A DNA stretch of 64,000 bases from Myotis daubentonii (Eukaryota; Chordata; Mammalia; Chiroptera; Vespertilionidae): the NCBI RefSeq assembly GCF_963259705.1, contig NC_081846.1, positions 90,408,641 through 90,472,640 of the forward strand, written 5' to 3'. Under the pieces are notes generated by a model. The model ran no database searches, was not told the DNA's origin, and was given only the letters and a program-made list of their open reading frames with translations. A program made the position numbers and the translations under genes. This document shows, piece by piece, positions 9,761 to 22,885 of this stretch (position 1 is its first letter; each line of letters starts with the position of its first letter).

Positions 9761-12343
9761 GTTAAAAAGTTAACAATACATTGTTATGTAGATTAGTAAA
9801 GCATTCTTCTAATTGCACTGTGAATTTAGCTTTCAAGTCTGTTCCCATAAAGCTATTAGCTCTCCCAAGATGTAAAACGTATCATGCATTCCTCTGTTCG
9901 AAGTTATGCTCAGTTAGTGCCCTGCTTGCCACTAGCATACATACCCAGGACCATATGCACGGCTGAGCTCCAGTGCACACATCAGTGTGTACACAAGAAT
10001 GACAAACATCTGGCACTGTTATAGGTACTCTCGAGCTCATGAGTGATGGGGCTGCTAGAGATCTGATGAGGGAAAGGTCGGGTGGGGCTGATAGAGAAGC
10101 CTGTCCAGTGGATACTGTGCCTTTTTCTCCTTGAAAATGGACTATATACGGACGGGAGTCTCTATCCTGTGGCCAAGGAGCCTGGCCTAGCATTGGGTGC
10201 CTGTAGCTCTTCAGGAAATCTTGTCAAGTGATGAGGTTAGTCAATCACTATCATCTATATTATGCTAGGTCTTTCCTCCAGCATTTCCAAAGCAGCTCTT
10301 TTATACATTTTTTATGTGATGGACCAGATTTAAAAAAAGGAATTTCAAGTTATAAGATCAATACACACATACATTCAACAACATCAACAAGAGAAGAGTA
10401 TGCACCAAGTCTAAGCAGAGTAGTTACGGTGGAATATTCTGCAACATTCTATGATGTTGTGTCATATTCCCAAGTCATTACCAGACAGCTCTCTGTGACC
10501 TCGTCCTGGGTTTTCCAGGGGCCTGTCTGAGGCCCCTTACACTCATTTCAGGAGCTGAAAACTGTTTACACACAGAGCCAGCCAATTTTTTTTCATGTTT
10601 TTCTTCCTGTCATTCTATCTGATTGCTATTATTATTGTGATAATCATTATTATTAATAATAATAATTAAGGATGTTGCAAGTTGTTTCATCTGTTACCAT
10701 GGTGATCATTCTTCTGAAAAAAATAATAAAATAAAAGTTAAAAAGGAGAGAGAGGCAAAAAATAACTCTGATTAATAAGACCTCATTCTATACACATATT
10801 TGTCTCTTTGCAGAGCAAGAAAAAAGTGCAATTTTTCTATCATAATACTTAGAAGGAACTCTACAGATTGTCAATACCCAGCTTAATTGAACTTAAATCA
10901 CTGTGGGGAGCTGCTTAGAGTCCTTTGAAAAATGTGCCAATTCACTTACCCGCCTACTGTGATAAAGCAGGCCTATATTAAGGTCCCTGGGGTCGCTTCT
11001 GGTGCAGTTATCTGTGTTGACAGAGTGCATTTCCCACGCCAAGGGTAAAGACAGTGTAAATAACCCTCCAAGCACCGTCTCCACCACTCATTTACCATCC
11101 ACACATCTACAGCCTCGTGACAGTTCTTGTTGTTTTGCGTTGAGATTATTTAATTTTTCATATGTTCCTATCTTATCTCCCCGTTTAAATCACAAGCAGT
11201 GACTGCCGGTGGATGTCGCGTGGAAGGCCTCTGTGGATGCAGGGGCAGATGATGGAGAGAAACTGGGGCTCGGGCTGCTGGGCCAGGCAAGGCCGCTCCG
11301 CTCCACGGGCTCCTAAGTGTGGCAGAGACACTGACCCCTGACCTCAGTCTCCTCAGCTGTAGGCTGGACATAACCCATGTCCAGTGATGTGAGAAATGAA
11401 ATGAATAACATGCACAGGGGTGCGCTGAGCACAGTGCCTGGCTCAGGGTACGGGCTCCACACCAAAGCTGACCTGCTACAAGCCACTCTGATCCAGGGAG
11501 GATCCAAAGGGACCACCTCACCATTAGGAACAGTCATGGGAACCTGAGCTGAGGAGCCAATGCCACCTTCCTCTCAACTTAAAGGAAAGGAAGACAGAGA
11601 GTATAAAATGACTTTCAGCTCCTTTACAAGAATTCGCGCCGGGGCCATGCTCCCTCCCTGTGGATAGGAGAGCCCTGCAGGCCTGCTGCCCTGCTGCAGC
11701 TCTGCTCTGGGGCTGCTGCGGTTGGGGAGGGCGTCCCCCTCTGGCCCCGGCGCACCCACATCACTGCAGTAGCCAGAGACGCCCGAGTGTTAGGCCAGGA
11801 GCCAGCTCCACTCCTGACTGCGCTCCACTGCCCGCAGGGGCCACACTGGATGACCTCCGCACAACTGGCCTGGTGTGACTTATTCCCCCGCTTCTCCCTA
11901 GAATTTCCTTTTTATATAACTTGTGGGAGTTTATTTTTCTCTCTGCTTGCTTTAAAATAGGGGCCAAGATCAAAGAGACCTGGGGAAGTTTATGGTCTTG
12001 GAGGGTGTGCTTTTGAATGGACTCCATACACACTGTATCTATTTGTTTGTTCGTCTGCTGGGCTATTCAAGGAAAAGTATGAGGTGCCTAGTGTGTGCAG
12101 AGCATCATGTTAGGGACTGAGGAGGTAGGATGAAGGCTGAAGGGCACTCTGAACCCTGAGGGCATCCCCCCCTGGTTCAGAGGAAACCTGACCCTGGCTG
12201 GGGCAGGAGGAGGCAAGGCTGAGCTCAGTGCCTGGCCTCTGAGCAGGGGAAGGGAGTGCAGGGGCTCCCGATCCAACCCCTGCCGGGGAGAGGGCTGTGG
12301 GGCGGGTGGACAGGCTGTAGCTGCCCTTACACGTCTCACCCTT

Positions 12344-12589
12344 ACACTAGGTCTTTTTTTTTTATTTTTTTAAATATATTTTATTGATTTTTTACAGAGA
12401 AGAAGGGAGAGGGATAGAGAGTTAGAAACATCGATGAGAGATCGATCAGCTGCCTCCTGCACGCCCCTCACTGGGGATGTGCCCGCAACCAGGGTACATG
12501 CCCTTGACCGGAATCGAACCTGGGACCCTTGAGTCCGCAGGCCGACGCTCTATCCACTGAGCCAAACCGGTTCCGCACACTAGGTCTTT
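12344..12589 (-). mobile_element. VES SINE, full length with target duplication
   Basis: The tRNA-like head lies at the high-coordinate end (reverse of 'ccggtttggctcagtggatagagcgtcgg'), followed by the family body and a T/A-rich tail at 12357. A 13-bp target duplication ACACTAGGTCTTT flanks it at 12344-12356 and 12577-12589. The B-box-like GGTTCGATTCC equivalent is recognisable in reverse as GGAATCGAACC. Well preserved, so relatively young. Confidence 0.92.
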
Positions 12590-14046
12590 AGGAGTCTGTG
12601 GCAGGGCCTGCTGGGTGCTTCCCAGGAAAGAGCTGGGCACTTGCATAGACCTAATGCCTCTCACATCTAAGTGACACTGGCCACACTCTCCACTCTCTCT
12701 GAGCCCACATTTCCTCAAAATACACATTAGAGAGAATTTGTACCTCCCAATACATCATGTGAATTAAATGGGATCAACCCTAAGATTATACCCCATCCCC
12801 GGGCCACCAGTTCATAGTAAAGAGCGCCTTCCCTATATTCAGGAGAGCTGACAGAGCTGAGGCTGAACTCGGCAGCCGCAGGCAGTGGGCTGGCTGCAGA
12901 GGCCTTGCCTTAGCCCTAAAGGGGTCAGGGCCTTATTCACCTCTCCTCCCACCAGGCCACACCGGGACACACACCTTCTGTGAATGAACATCCCCTGCTT
13001 CATGGGTCTTAAGCTCTGGTTCTGGAGGTGACTGACAAAAACACACCCCCAAGCCCAAAGAGGAGAGTGGAACGGTCTATCTCTCTTTCAGTGGACACTT
13101 CTGCTCTGGCGCACACATGTGTTTTCTTTCTGTGTTCACTAAAATTGCTTCCCATAGAGTAAGGCCTATTGCTCTAGAAACATAAACAAACCTCAGGCCT
13201 AGATCTTAATTCCCAAAAGCAATTTGCTACAGAAGTGAACCTAACATCTTTTAGAAAACAGCTGAGTCTGGGACTAGGCAGGGAAAGATCACTTTAGCAT
13301 CTTGTGCTAAAAGGCTACAGAATACTCCAGGATTATAGAGGCAAGTAAGAAAGGCATAGGAGCAAAATTAAAAGGACCATGGCTAGTCACAGCAATGGCA
13401 ATTTTCACATAACAATATACTAGTAAAGATAATGGTAACAATTTATTAAAATGGAATAACGTTTTTAGTAATACAAAGGCAAGTGAAGGAGGATGAGAAA
13501 TAGTGAAGAATGCAGAATGACAGCTACAAAGGTAGGAAAATGTAGAATTAGAAAAACAACATGACAAATTCTGGTGTAATAAATTATATAGGTTGGGCTC
13601 ATTAGCAGATTTGGGGGAAATGTTGGGGAGCAGGTTATTGCCACCCACATAGATTACTTACTGATTATAAACTACCTTCATGATGCAGAGGTGCAGCAGA
13701 ACTACGCTAGCCAAAGGGGGGAGCTGGGTGCCCCAGGGTCACAAACTGACATCAGATCCCACCTGACGGGGTGCACTGAGGAGACCACACATGACCCATG
13801 AGGTCATCTGGCCAAAGTATTCTAACAATGACAAATAATTTTTAAAAATCAAACATATGTAACATTTTACCTCAGAGCTGACATGTACTACTCTTCAAAA
13901 AACTAATGTCATGAAAAACAAACAAAATGGTATGAGTTAGGAGAGAGGGCCTTCTAGTTAAAATAGACTAAAATGATCTTGCAATCAAATCCATCATGTG
14001 GAAGGTGCTTCAATCGTAAATAAAACCATGAAAACAGAAAATGCTG

Positions 14047-14265
14047 CCCGGTCAGCGTTGCTCAGTGATTGAGTGATGATGACCTATGAACCAAGAGTTC
14101 ACTGGTTCGATTCCTGGTCAGGGCACATGCCCAGGTTGCAGGCTGATCCCGGGTAGGGGGCAAGCTGGAGGCAACCGATCAATGATTCTCTCTCATCATT
14201 GAAGTTTCTATCTCTCTCTCCCTCTCCCTTCTTTTCTCTCTCTAAAAACAAAAACAAAAACAAAC
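14047..14265 (+). mobile_element. VES SINE
   Basis: The head CCGGTCAGCGTTGCTCAGTG, then TGGTTCGATTCCTGGTCAGG (B box), 'gggcacatgcccaggttg', a CT-rich segment and an (AAAAAC)n tail match the bat VES SINE layout. No clear target duplication was located. Confidence 0.9.
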
Positions 14266-14440
14266 CTGCTATTAAAGACATGATAGAGACAGAATAGACT
14301 ATATATTGTATTTTAATTAATGCTTATTTTTATTTAGGGTTTTAGTAGTGTGGTTATGTTCAATAATGTCTTTGTTCTAAGAGCTACAAACTGAAGTCTT
14401 TAAGTTTAAATTATCAATGTGTCTACAAGTTATTTTTAAA

Positions 14441-15486
14441 CTAGGGGCCCGGTGCACGAAATTCGTGCACTGGGTCTGTGTGTGTGTGGGGGGAATGTCC
14501 CTCAGCCCAGCCTGCCCCCTCTCACATACTGGGAGCCCTCAGGCATTGACCCCCATCACCCTCCAATCGCAGGATCGGCCCCTTGCCCAGGCCTGACGCC
14601 TCCGCCAGAGGTGTCAGGCTTGGACAGGGGACCCCTATCTCCCCCTGATCACTGGCTCTGGCCCCCGCCCAGGCCTGAGGCCTCTGGCCCAGGAATCATG
14701 CCTGGGCAGGGGACCCCCATCTCCCTCTGATCGCTGGCTCCACCCCCCGCCCAAGCCTGACGCCTCTGACCCAGGCTTCAGGCCTGGGCAAGGGGACCAT
14801 CATATCCCCCCAATCCCTGGCTCCGCCCCCCACCCAGGCCTGATGCCTCGGCCAGAGGAGTTGACCCTCATCACCCTCTGATCACCAATCACCAGATCGG
14901 CCCCTTGACCAGGCCTGAGGCCTCCGGCAGAGGTGTCAGGCCTGGGCAGGGGACCCCCAGCTCCCCGTGGTTGCAGGCTCCGCCCCTGCCCAGGTCAAAT
15001 GCCTCTGGCTGAGGCGTCCAGCTCGGGCAGTGGGGACCCACAGCTGCAGTGGCCCCGCGATCGTGGGCTTCGCTTTAGGCCCAGGCAAGGGACCCCTAGC
15101 TCCCGGGACTGCCAGCTTCGACTGTGTCCAGCTCCCATCGCTGGCTCCACCCCTACTTCCTGCTATCACTGGCCAGGGCGGAAAAGGCACCTGATTCTCC
15201 GATCATGGCTGGGGGGCAGGGCCAAGGCGGCCCCAGGGCCGCCTTGGCCCTGCCCCCCAGCTCTTAGCTCCCCCCTGGGTTTCTGATCACTGTCAGTGGC
15301 AGGGGGCTTCTTCCTGCTATCCCTTTCGCCTCCCTGCATTGTGCCTACATATGCAAATTAACCGCCATCTTGTTGGCAGTTAACTGCCAATCTTAGTTGG
15401 CAGTTAATTTGCATATAGCCCTGATTAGCCAATGAAAAGGGTATCGTCGTACGCCAATTACCATTTTTCTCTTTTATTAGATAGGA
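14441..15486 (-). mobile_element. HeliBat-type Helitron, complete, 1,046 bp
   Basis: On the minus strand it begins TCCTATCTAATAAAAG (15486 downward) and ends in a hairpin with 9-bp perfect arms GTGCACGAA/TTCGTGCAC (14452-14470) followed by CTAG at 14441-14444. Flanking host bases are A (complement of 15487) and T (complement of 14440). The centre (about 14570-15130) is GC-rich and made of degenerate units of about 80-100 bp. It contains an 18-bp perfect palindrome (15373-15390) and a 26-bp-arm palindrome (15208-15261). There is no Rep/helicase coding; non-autonomous. Confidence 0.9.
15208..15261. repeat. Near-perfect palindrome, 26-bp arms, 2-nt centre
   Basis: The left arm 15208-15233 starts GCTGGGGGGCAGGGCC; the right arm 15236-15261 is its exact reverse complement; the spacer is CA. 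It lies inside the minus-strand Helitron. It is GC-rich and would form a very stable cruciform or RNA hairpin. Confidence 0.93.
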
Positions 15487-15785
15487 TAGTTCTGGAAGGA
15501 AAAGGCATCTTATGAGAAAGAATGAAGGAGAGGGAAGATAAAGAATAAGAGAGAGAGATGAGGGCAACACAAATGTGCAAATGTGCAAAATGTTTACATT
15601 TGGAGAAGTCAGGTGAAAAGTATATAGAAGCTTATTTTAGTATTTTTTCAACTTTTCTGTATGTTTGGACACTTCAGAATAAAAATTTTGGTGAAAACAA
15701 AATAGTGCTTTGCACAGTGCTTCACAGTAAGTGTTCAGAGCTTTTCTAGTGTGCTCCAGCAAATCCATGTGGGAGCGCTTTTACA

Positions 15786-16110
15786 CACCCACACTCACAC
15801 AGCACACGCACAGACACACACCCACAGCATGCACATATGCAGACACACACAGATACACACAGACACACACTCACAGACACATACATAGACACACATGCAG
15901 AGACACATACACACACCTACAGACACATACATGCAGACACACACTCACAGATTTTTACACATACAAAAACACACATAGGCACACTGATGCAGATGCACAC
16001 AAACACACAGTCACAGGCATGCAGATATACACAGAGACACACACTCCCAGACATAGACACACACAGATCAGGCAGGCACACACACATGCAGAGACATACA
16101 CATGCATGAC
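15786..16110. repeat. Imperfect CA/ACAC-rich satellite-like tract
   Basis: About 320 bp are dominated by degenerate ACACACAGACAC-type units with periodic GCAG/ACAT interruptions. Open frames here (His/Thr-rich one way, Cys/Val-rich the other) are products of the repeat. Confidence 0.85.
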
Positions 16111-16312
16111 TAAGGACTAACTGGCAACACAACTATCAAACAGCAAAGATTATTATCCATTTCAACCTCTGACACCACGACAGCACATTCACATTCAACT
16201 ATAAGTACTGATTAGTAATGTTGAATTGACATTTGTGAACCATTTTAGTGTGTCTGACGTGTGCGCTCATGAAAGTTATTGCTTGTTATTTTAATTACTG
16301 CATCCCAGTAAT

Positions 16313-16680
16313 CTAGACTAATAAAAGCCTAAGCGACCGTTATGGTGGAACAACCAGAACACCTGGTTGCTATGATGCACACTGACCAGCAGGGAGCAGA
16401 CGCTCAATGCAGGAGTTGCCCCCTGGTGGTCAGTGTGCTCCCACAGGGGGAGCGCTGCTCAGCCAGAAGCTGGGCTCTCGGCTGGAGAGCACAGCAGAGG
16501 TGGCAGGAGCCTCTCCTACCTCTGCAGCAGCGCTAAGGAACAGTGAGCCGAGCAGTAAGGAACAGAGAGCAGGCAGATGGTAAGGAGGGAGATGGTGCAG
16601 TTCCAGACTGTGAGGGGGATGTCCACTGAGGGGTCCAGGACTGTGAGAGGGTGCAGGCCTGGCTGAGGGACCCTCCCAGT
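16313..16680 (+). mobile_element. Helitron, 5' part only
   Basis: The 5' end resembles TCTAGACTAATAAAAGCC, followed by the family blocks GGTTGCTATGATGCAC, TGACCAGCAGGGAGCAGACG and CAGGCCTGGCTGAGGGACC. The expected 3' hairpin and CTAG are missing after about 16680, so the element is truncated or fused to host DNA. Confidence 0.75.
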
Positions 16681-16954
16681 GAGAGAAAACGCTGAGGTGA
16701 GTGTCTTTTCTACTGCTTCTACTTCACAGAACCTGGGATCGTAAGCTACTTGCACATCTTGGCTCTTTTATTCTTTGGGACATCTAGACAGACTCTGATT
16801 CATCATCTCTCCCTGGAATCCTGGACTCAGAGCAAAAGCAAGCAGCAACAAGAAAGCTTTCTGGAGACATCCTTGACTCCCACTTGCTATTTCACTCTTC
16901 TGATCCGATGCACAAGTGATCCAGGAACCTCCCAGCAAGGAGAAGGCCCTTAGG

Positions 16955-17345
16955 CACCTGCTCACTGCTTCTCCCAATTGTCACCCCCTGAGCTCAACAG
17001 GGTTAGTTCCTCTCTGTTCTCTCTGCCTGCCCCTGTAACCCCTACTTATCAAGGTCACACCTGTTTATCTATCAAGCACTATGTCTCCCAGGAAGCCTTT
17101 CTTGATCGCTCTTGTCTCTGAACTCCTTCAGCATCCAGGTCCTCCCATGATGGTGGTGATGCTGACTTCTATTTCAGAAGGTCTTACAGAGTACCAGAGA
17201 TTGTACTGATTGTATTAGGTGCATTGCTGATTTAATTGTGTTTCATCTGCACATCAATCTATTGAGGTAAGACTAACTGCTTATCGCTATTGCACAGATG
17301 AAGAATTGAGTCTCATAGAAGTTAACTCTCCTTGGATTCCATGCC
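16955..17345 (+). repeat. L2-like 3' fragment and MIR
   Basis: 16955-17140 is pyrimidine-rich text with TCCCAGGAAGCCTTTCTTGA, typical of an L2 3' end. 17185-17345 (CAGATGAAGAATTGAGTCTC and neighbours) resembles a MIR core. Both are old and diverged. Confidence 0.5.
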
Positions 17346-17867
17346 TGTGGAGTACCTCACGTCCTATGTAACTCTACAAATTACACAGAATAGTCTAGAT
17401 GAAAGTGTTTTAAGACCGGATATTAGATATGAGGTTTTTGGGTTTCAAGGTCAGTGGTTTAAAATAGCCGGTACAGCGCTGAGCACAGGTGGAAGACTGC
17501 CCTGATCCCCACAGCACAGAAGGAAGAGTTCTCCAGGGATCTACAATGTGTGCTGTGAAACGTCCAACAGGAGGGCTTAGGATGAGCTCTATGTGAAGGT
17601 CTTAAGGCAAGCAATTCTTCAGTCACTGAGTACTGGGGAGAGGACTGAAGAATGGGACCTAAGTGTTAAGCAATGTGCTAATCAACTTATATAGGTATTT
17701 CCCAAAGTCTGATGTCTTCAGGTGTTTGTTAAAATGCTATTTCTTATCACTGTTCTAAACCTACTGAAGAAACATTGTTAGAAATAGCCTAGAAAATGGC
17801 ATTTTACTCATCTTAGGTCATTCTTTGAAAAAATAAAATTTAAGAATCTTTGGTGTTTATAAACTTC

Positions 17868-17960
17868 ATCTAATATTCAGAAAAGCTTTGCAAGGTGAGT
17901 ATGACTATCTCCACTGACAGATGAGGAAAGTGATGATCAGGGAGGTGAGGTGAGTGGAAT
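17868..17960 (+). repeat. MIR-like fragment
   Basis: TGACAGATGAGGAAAGTGATGATCAGGGAGGTGAGGTGAG resembles the MIR core box; the rest is diverged. Confidence 0.45.
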
Positions 17961-18429
17961 GGAGACACCATTCCTTCAGGCTCCCTCCCTCCAGGACCTT
18001 TCTGCAGTGGCACTGACTGATGGGTGGGGCACACAGGCCAGGGGAGGGCCTGTTTTGTTTAGACACATGGGTGTTTCTTTTCTCCAGAGCCTCTATTTCT
18101 CACGGCCTAGTAACCCAAGAATGGGAATCACAGACCTAGCTCCACTTTCTGGCAATGTATGTCAATTCATGTGACCCTGGAAAACGATGCAGCCTCAAGA
18201 ATTCACTGGCTCCCTATGCAAATGAAACGAATGGTGTCTTCTGCATGATTTCTGTGAAAGTGAATAACATCATGAGAATAAAGTGTCTGGGATGGATCCT
18301 CATACTAGATGCTTAACTAAATACTAGCTGTTTATATTACAAAATGCAGCCCAGAGGGCAGCCCTTCAAGGTCAGCTTCTCTGACCACCATTCCCAGTTT
18401 CCAGCTCCCCGGGATCCAACCATGGCCTC

Positions 18430-18580
18430 CTTTGTACTATTTCTGTAGCATCTTTTGGCTTCTAATTTATTCCCTACACCTTGTGAGACATATCTGTTTG
18501 CAATGTCTGTTTGCTCTCTAAACTGTGAGATCCTGTAGGACAAGGACACACATTCATTTGGTAACCTTAGTGACTTGCAC
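18430..18580. repeat. L2-like fragment
   Basis: The wording 'aaactgtgagatcctgtaggacaagga ... cttagtgacttgcac' resembles the L2 3' region. Weak. Confidence 0.35.
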
Positions 18581-20347
18581 ATCCTTGCTCAAAAGTTTAC
18601 TTGAATTACAATTTCTAAATGAGCAACTGAATAACTGAGTGACTGGCTCAATGAATGCATAATATATAAGTAACTCAACACATAAAAATAAATGTGGGAG
18701 TAAATGAGTAAAGGACTATTATTAAAGGAAAGCAAGACATCAGAGAGGGGGTTAGTAAAGGGGGTGAGTGTATGAATAAGCAGATAAATGAGTGCGAATC
18801 ACACTGCAACCACTTTGTGCCTTGGTTCTGCGCCTTCTCTTCTCATCCCTGTGGTTGGAGTCAACTCTCCAAATGAAAGGAGTTTCTCTGAGTGCCTGTT
18901 ACAATTATTGGCAACTCAAAGGTGACAATGCTTTAATTTCAGGATAATGCTAATCTTTATGACTTAGTAGTTTTATTTAATGGCCCCATTTAGCAGGAGA
19001 TTATGCCGCCTGCTAGCCCACAGAGACCACTTTAAAGCTCAGGACTTTCACACAAGTAAATCCCAGCTTGGCCTTAGAGACCAGCCTGCTGGAATACTGA
19101 TGCAGTCCTCAAGCCTTGGCTGAAAACACAGGGTATGAAACAGGGAGAAATACACTTAAAAAGATCTTCCTGCCTCTAAGCTGGGATCATTTTTCTTTAT
19201 TTACAAAAAGTCCTCCAGACAACACTGCATTCACAGAAAACAAGTGAGAATAAAAAGTGTCCTTCCCTCCGAAATACAAGTGTTATTCCAACTGAGTAAT
19301 TTGCTAGTGAGCCACAGCAAGAGTCGCCCATGCGTGAGTCCCAAACAGGAGAGGACAGGTGCTACCAGGGACTCAGCCTGTGGCCCATTAAGAGAGTGGA
19401 TGTGTTTCCAAGGGAGGAAGAGGGAAAGAAGAAAAGGTGAGTACGACCTTCCTTGCCCTTATCACCTGCTCTGTCAGTCACTCTCCAGCATTGTTGAAAT
19501 GTTGTCATGTAACTGACTACACGGCAATAGTAAAAAGCTATTATAATCCTCCATTTACAGATAGAGAAACTGAGATGCAACAGTCAAGGGCCTTGTCCAT
19601 GGTCGCACAGACAATAATTATAATAATCTTTAACTATAATGATTTGGAGGATGCAATAAGTATAGGCATTGTTCTAAGACAGTTAATTAGTGCATTTGAG
19701 TTTCTATATCTGTACAACTATGTCCTTCAAAAATTGTAATCCACAAATAAGGCTTGGATTTTGCACAGAAGAAAATGGATGGGGAGGCAAGATATCTATG
19801 TTTTTAAAAGCTCATCCTGGACGTGTAGAGTGGGGAAGGCTCAAGACTTGGGTTTTTTATTTGTTTGTTGTTTTACCACAAGGACTTGAGATTATCTAGA
19901 CTCTGTGGCGTGGGGAACCATACCATAATCATCTCCACATCTTCAGCGCCTCACCAGTACCTGGCCTAGCAGACAACCAAAGCATATTGAGTCACAGTGA
20001 TAGAACAAGGGCTGCCACCCACACTTTGATAAGAAGGTCTGCATGCTGAATGGGGCAAACACTTTAGATCTGATGGCTATAAGGGAATCTTACCTCTATA
20101 ATTTATTAGCCTCATTAACACATTTGTAAATCAAAATCATTCCAGCTGTTTCATGGGGATGACACTTGGACTAGGCCAGCATCCAGTAGACACTCAACAC
20201 AATCTTATGTAGTCTCTAACGAAGTGACACCTTTCCAGCAAGAGTCCTTCTGCAGCAATGGCCATCCAACAACTTATGATAAAAACAAACTTGAGGACTT
20301 GAGCCCAGTTTGTTCTTGTAGAAATGTTTGCCAGGCAGTAAATTTAA

Positions 20348-20351
<4 letters not shown>

Positions 20352-20391
<40 letters not shown>
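20352..20391. repeat. (TG)20 microsatellite
   Basis: About twenty uninterrupted TG/GT dinucleotides; likely length-polymorphic. Confidence 0.97.
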
Positions 20392-20393
<2 letters not shown>

Positions 20394-20859
20394 TTGGAAG
20401 TAAGTGTTTACAGTGGAAATCATAAGTGAGATGCCTATAGAAGGTACAAGGATAGATTGATATGACACTAACTACTGAATTATACTTTTCTTTGATGTAA
20501 AATATACCAAAAGCTGCCAAAAAATAACTATACTAAGAACCTCAGTGAGATATATATGTGCTTTGAGTAACTCTTGTTTCCTCTATACTGTCAGATCCTT
20601 GAGTCACCCACTCATAAACTGAACTCACTGACAGTGGTCTTGTTAGAGACTAGTAGGAAGTTTGGAAAGTTCCAGGACAAGCGGACTAGGGAAACTGAGA
20701 TAGATAGTTAAACAGCAGTTTGTGTCCACCGAGTAAATCCTATCTTTCCTAAACCATGGACACTTAAGAGTAAATGGTTTGCACTTCTCCTCCCCAACCA
20801 GAGTGGAAATAGCTTAAATCACCCCACTCAGGGAGACAGATAACAGAAATCCAATTAAA

Positions 20860-21880
20860 TGCCATTAGCCAACCAGACCCAAGGACAGACAAATTAAGAG
20901 AATAAATCTCATTTTGGTACATCAGCATAAAGCTGATGAATATTCTATTGATTGGCCCCTAAGATCTCCCCTAAACACCTAGACTATAAAATGCTGAAAA
21001 TGAAGGTCCCAATGCACTTTCCCTCCAGGGAGCACACCTGTGCCATCCTTTGCCCCTCTCCTTCCCCTACAGTCACTTATCTTCTAACCTCCAAGGGATC
21101 CCATGAGAATAGAAACCAGGGAAGCAATAGGCAGCCACCACTCACCCCCGGGCTAACCTCCTGCACTGGTCTCCAAGGCCCCCCTCTCCCCCTTTTCTCT
21201 GACCTCTAGTGAGCCAAGTCAGCCCATCCTAATCTCTCCTGTTGCTTCTTCTATGCCTTTCCTTGTTTCACAAAAATGCTCACCTGTCCGAATTCAAATG
21301 ATGGACTTGGAGACAGAAGTACTGCAAAAATGAGACTTTTAATACATTCTCAAGAGCTGGTGTCCTTTGGGTTGTGCAGGCACACCTGAGGCAGCAATCA
21401 CAATCTGTTTATTCAGTCCCTCCTCAGGTTCCTCATTGGCTGAGCACTATGGGGTCACCTGTTTCCTCATATGTTACCTAGGTCTTGTTGTCTCCCATTG
21501 GGCCATTTAAAAAAATTGGGCTGAGGCCTTTTCTAGTTGCCTCCACCTCCTCCTGTCTAATTGGGGCAGTCACCTCAGGGGTTTCCACCATGACGCTGGC
21601 CCGTGTCCACAGTTCTTTGCTTTTATATCCTCTTACCTCCTCCCTACATTTTGTCCTGGGGAAATTCAGTGACCATTTCCATCAAAAGCTGACTATGCTA
21701 GAGATGGATCACAGAGGCCCACTTCCTACTCTACCCTAAGTAAGTTTTTGCTGCAGTCAATAAATTCTTGCTTGCTTTTCTACATCTTGTCTCTTGATTG
21801 AAATTTTTCCTTCAAGAAGACAAGAACCAAGGTCTCCTCTCTGTACTAGTAAGTCTGACTTTGGGAGGCAAGGCTGACAA
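20860..21880. repeat. Composite ERV LTR-like remnants
   Basis: The left part shares AAAGCTGATGAATATTCTAT (20930-20951) with a second LTR-like region at 35934. The right part has a CAATAAATTCTTGCTT polyadenylation/R-U5-like segment near 21758. Between them (about 21295-21560) lies text that reads like an LTR end in the opposite direction. Boundaries and family were not resolved; no retroviral coding sequence is present. Confidence 0.45.
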
Positions 21881-22749
21881 CTGCTCGACCTAACTGGATG
21901 GACATCTTTCTTTCTGTCAATCAATAGTCTGGATAATAATCTATTATCTGCCATCACACTCCACTATTATGTGCAGGTATTTTACAGAGATTCCAGTTGT
22001 GGCTTCTCTACCTACTCCATTATGCATTCTTCGATGAGTTTTAGTGAACACAGAGCCTGCCTCCAGATAGTGAGAAACAGAGCATCATATCAGTGACAAT
22101 GATAAGATATAAAGACTGGTACGGTGGTTTGATTATGAGCTGTTTGAGAATGGAAACAAGTTTTACTTTAGAGATTTGACTAAACATTCCTTGCAAAACT
22201 CCTTGCAATGCCTCATGATTTCTATACAAGTGTGGATGCATGAAACTGGCATTGTATTCATCAAGATAAGAAATAAATGTATTTTTGTTATTGATTCTAG
22301 ACGAACAATTTTGCATATCACTATGCATTTGTACTCTATAGAGGAAAGACGGTGTATGGCTGGGACACATTTGTTAACTCGTTGACAAGATGTCTTGTTA
22401 ACATTAAAAATGGTAAAATGTAAGCTGAGTAGAATAAGTTTAAATGTCAAGTTCTAAGGAACATCTTGTCAGGGTGCCTCATCCTTCTAATTTGTCTTTA
22501 TTGATACTGGAAGCTTTCCCTCAGAAATGCTCCCTCCAGGCACCTAGTGGCACAGGCATCTTGTGACAACTGAAGAAGGGGTAATTCTTTGTTGCTGGCA
22601 TGAGGAGATTGCTGTCCTTTCAGGAAAGAGTGACTATATAGATACCATCCACACTGGGACAGTGGTGAGTATGAGAGAGGGCTCCAGTGAATACTGGATT
22701 TCTCTATTTTATGACCTCTACTTTTTGGGGCTAGAAACTTTGCTTTTAT

Positions 22750-22885
22750 TCTAACTCTCACATTAATCCTGAAAGGAAGCCATTTTTATCATTTCCACTT
22801 TATTGATAAGAAAACCAAGATCCAGAAATGTGCAAGGTCACACAGCTTGAATGTGTCAGCACTAGAATCTGAACTCCAAGATGAT
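22750..22885 (+). repeat. MIR SINE
   Basis: 'tttattgataagaaaaccaagatccagaaatgtgcaaggtcacacagctt' closely follows the MIR core region. Confidence 0.7.

Noticed and set aside
15731..16132. His/Thr-rich and Cys/Val-rich open frames
   Set aside because: They are translations of the CA-rich simple repeat.
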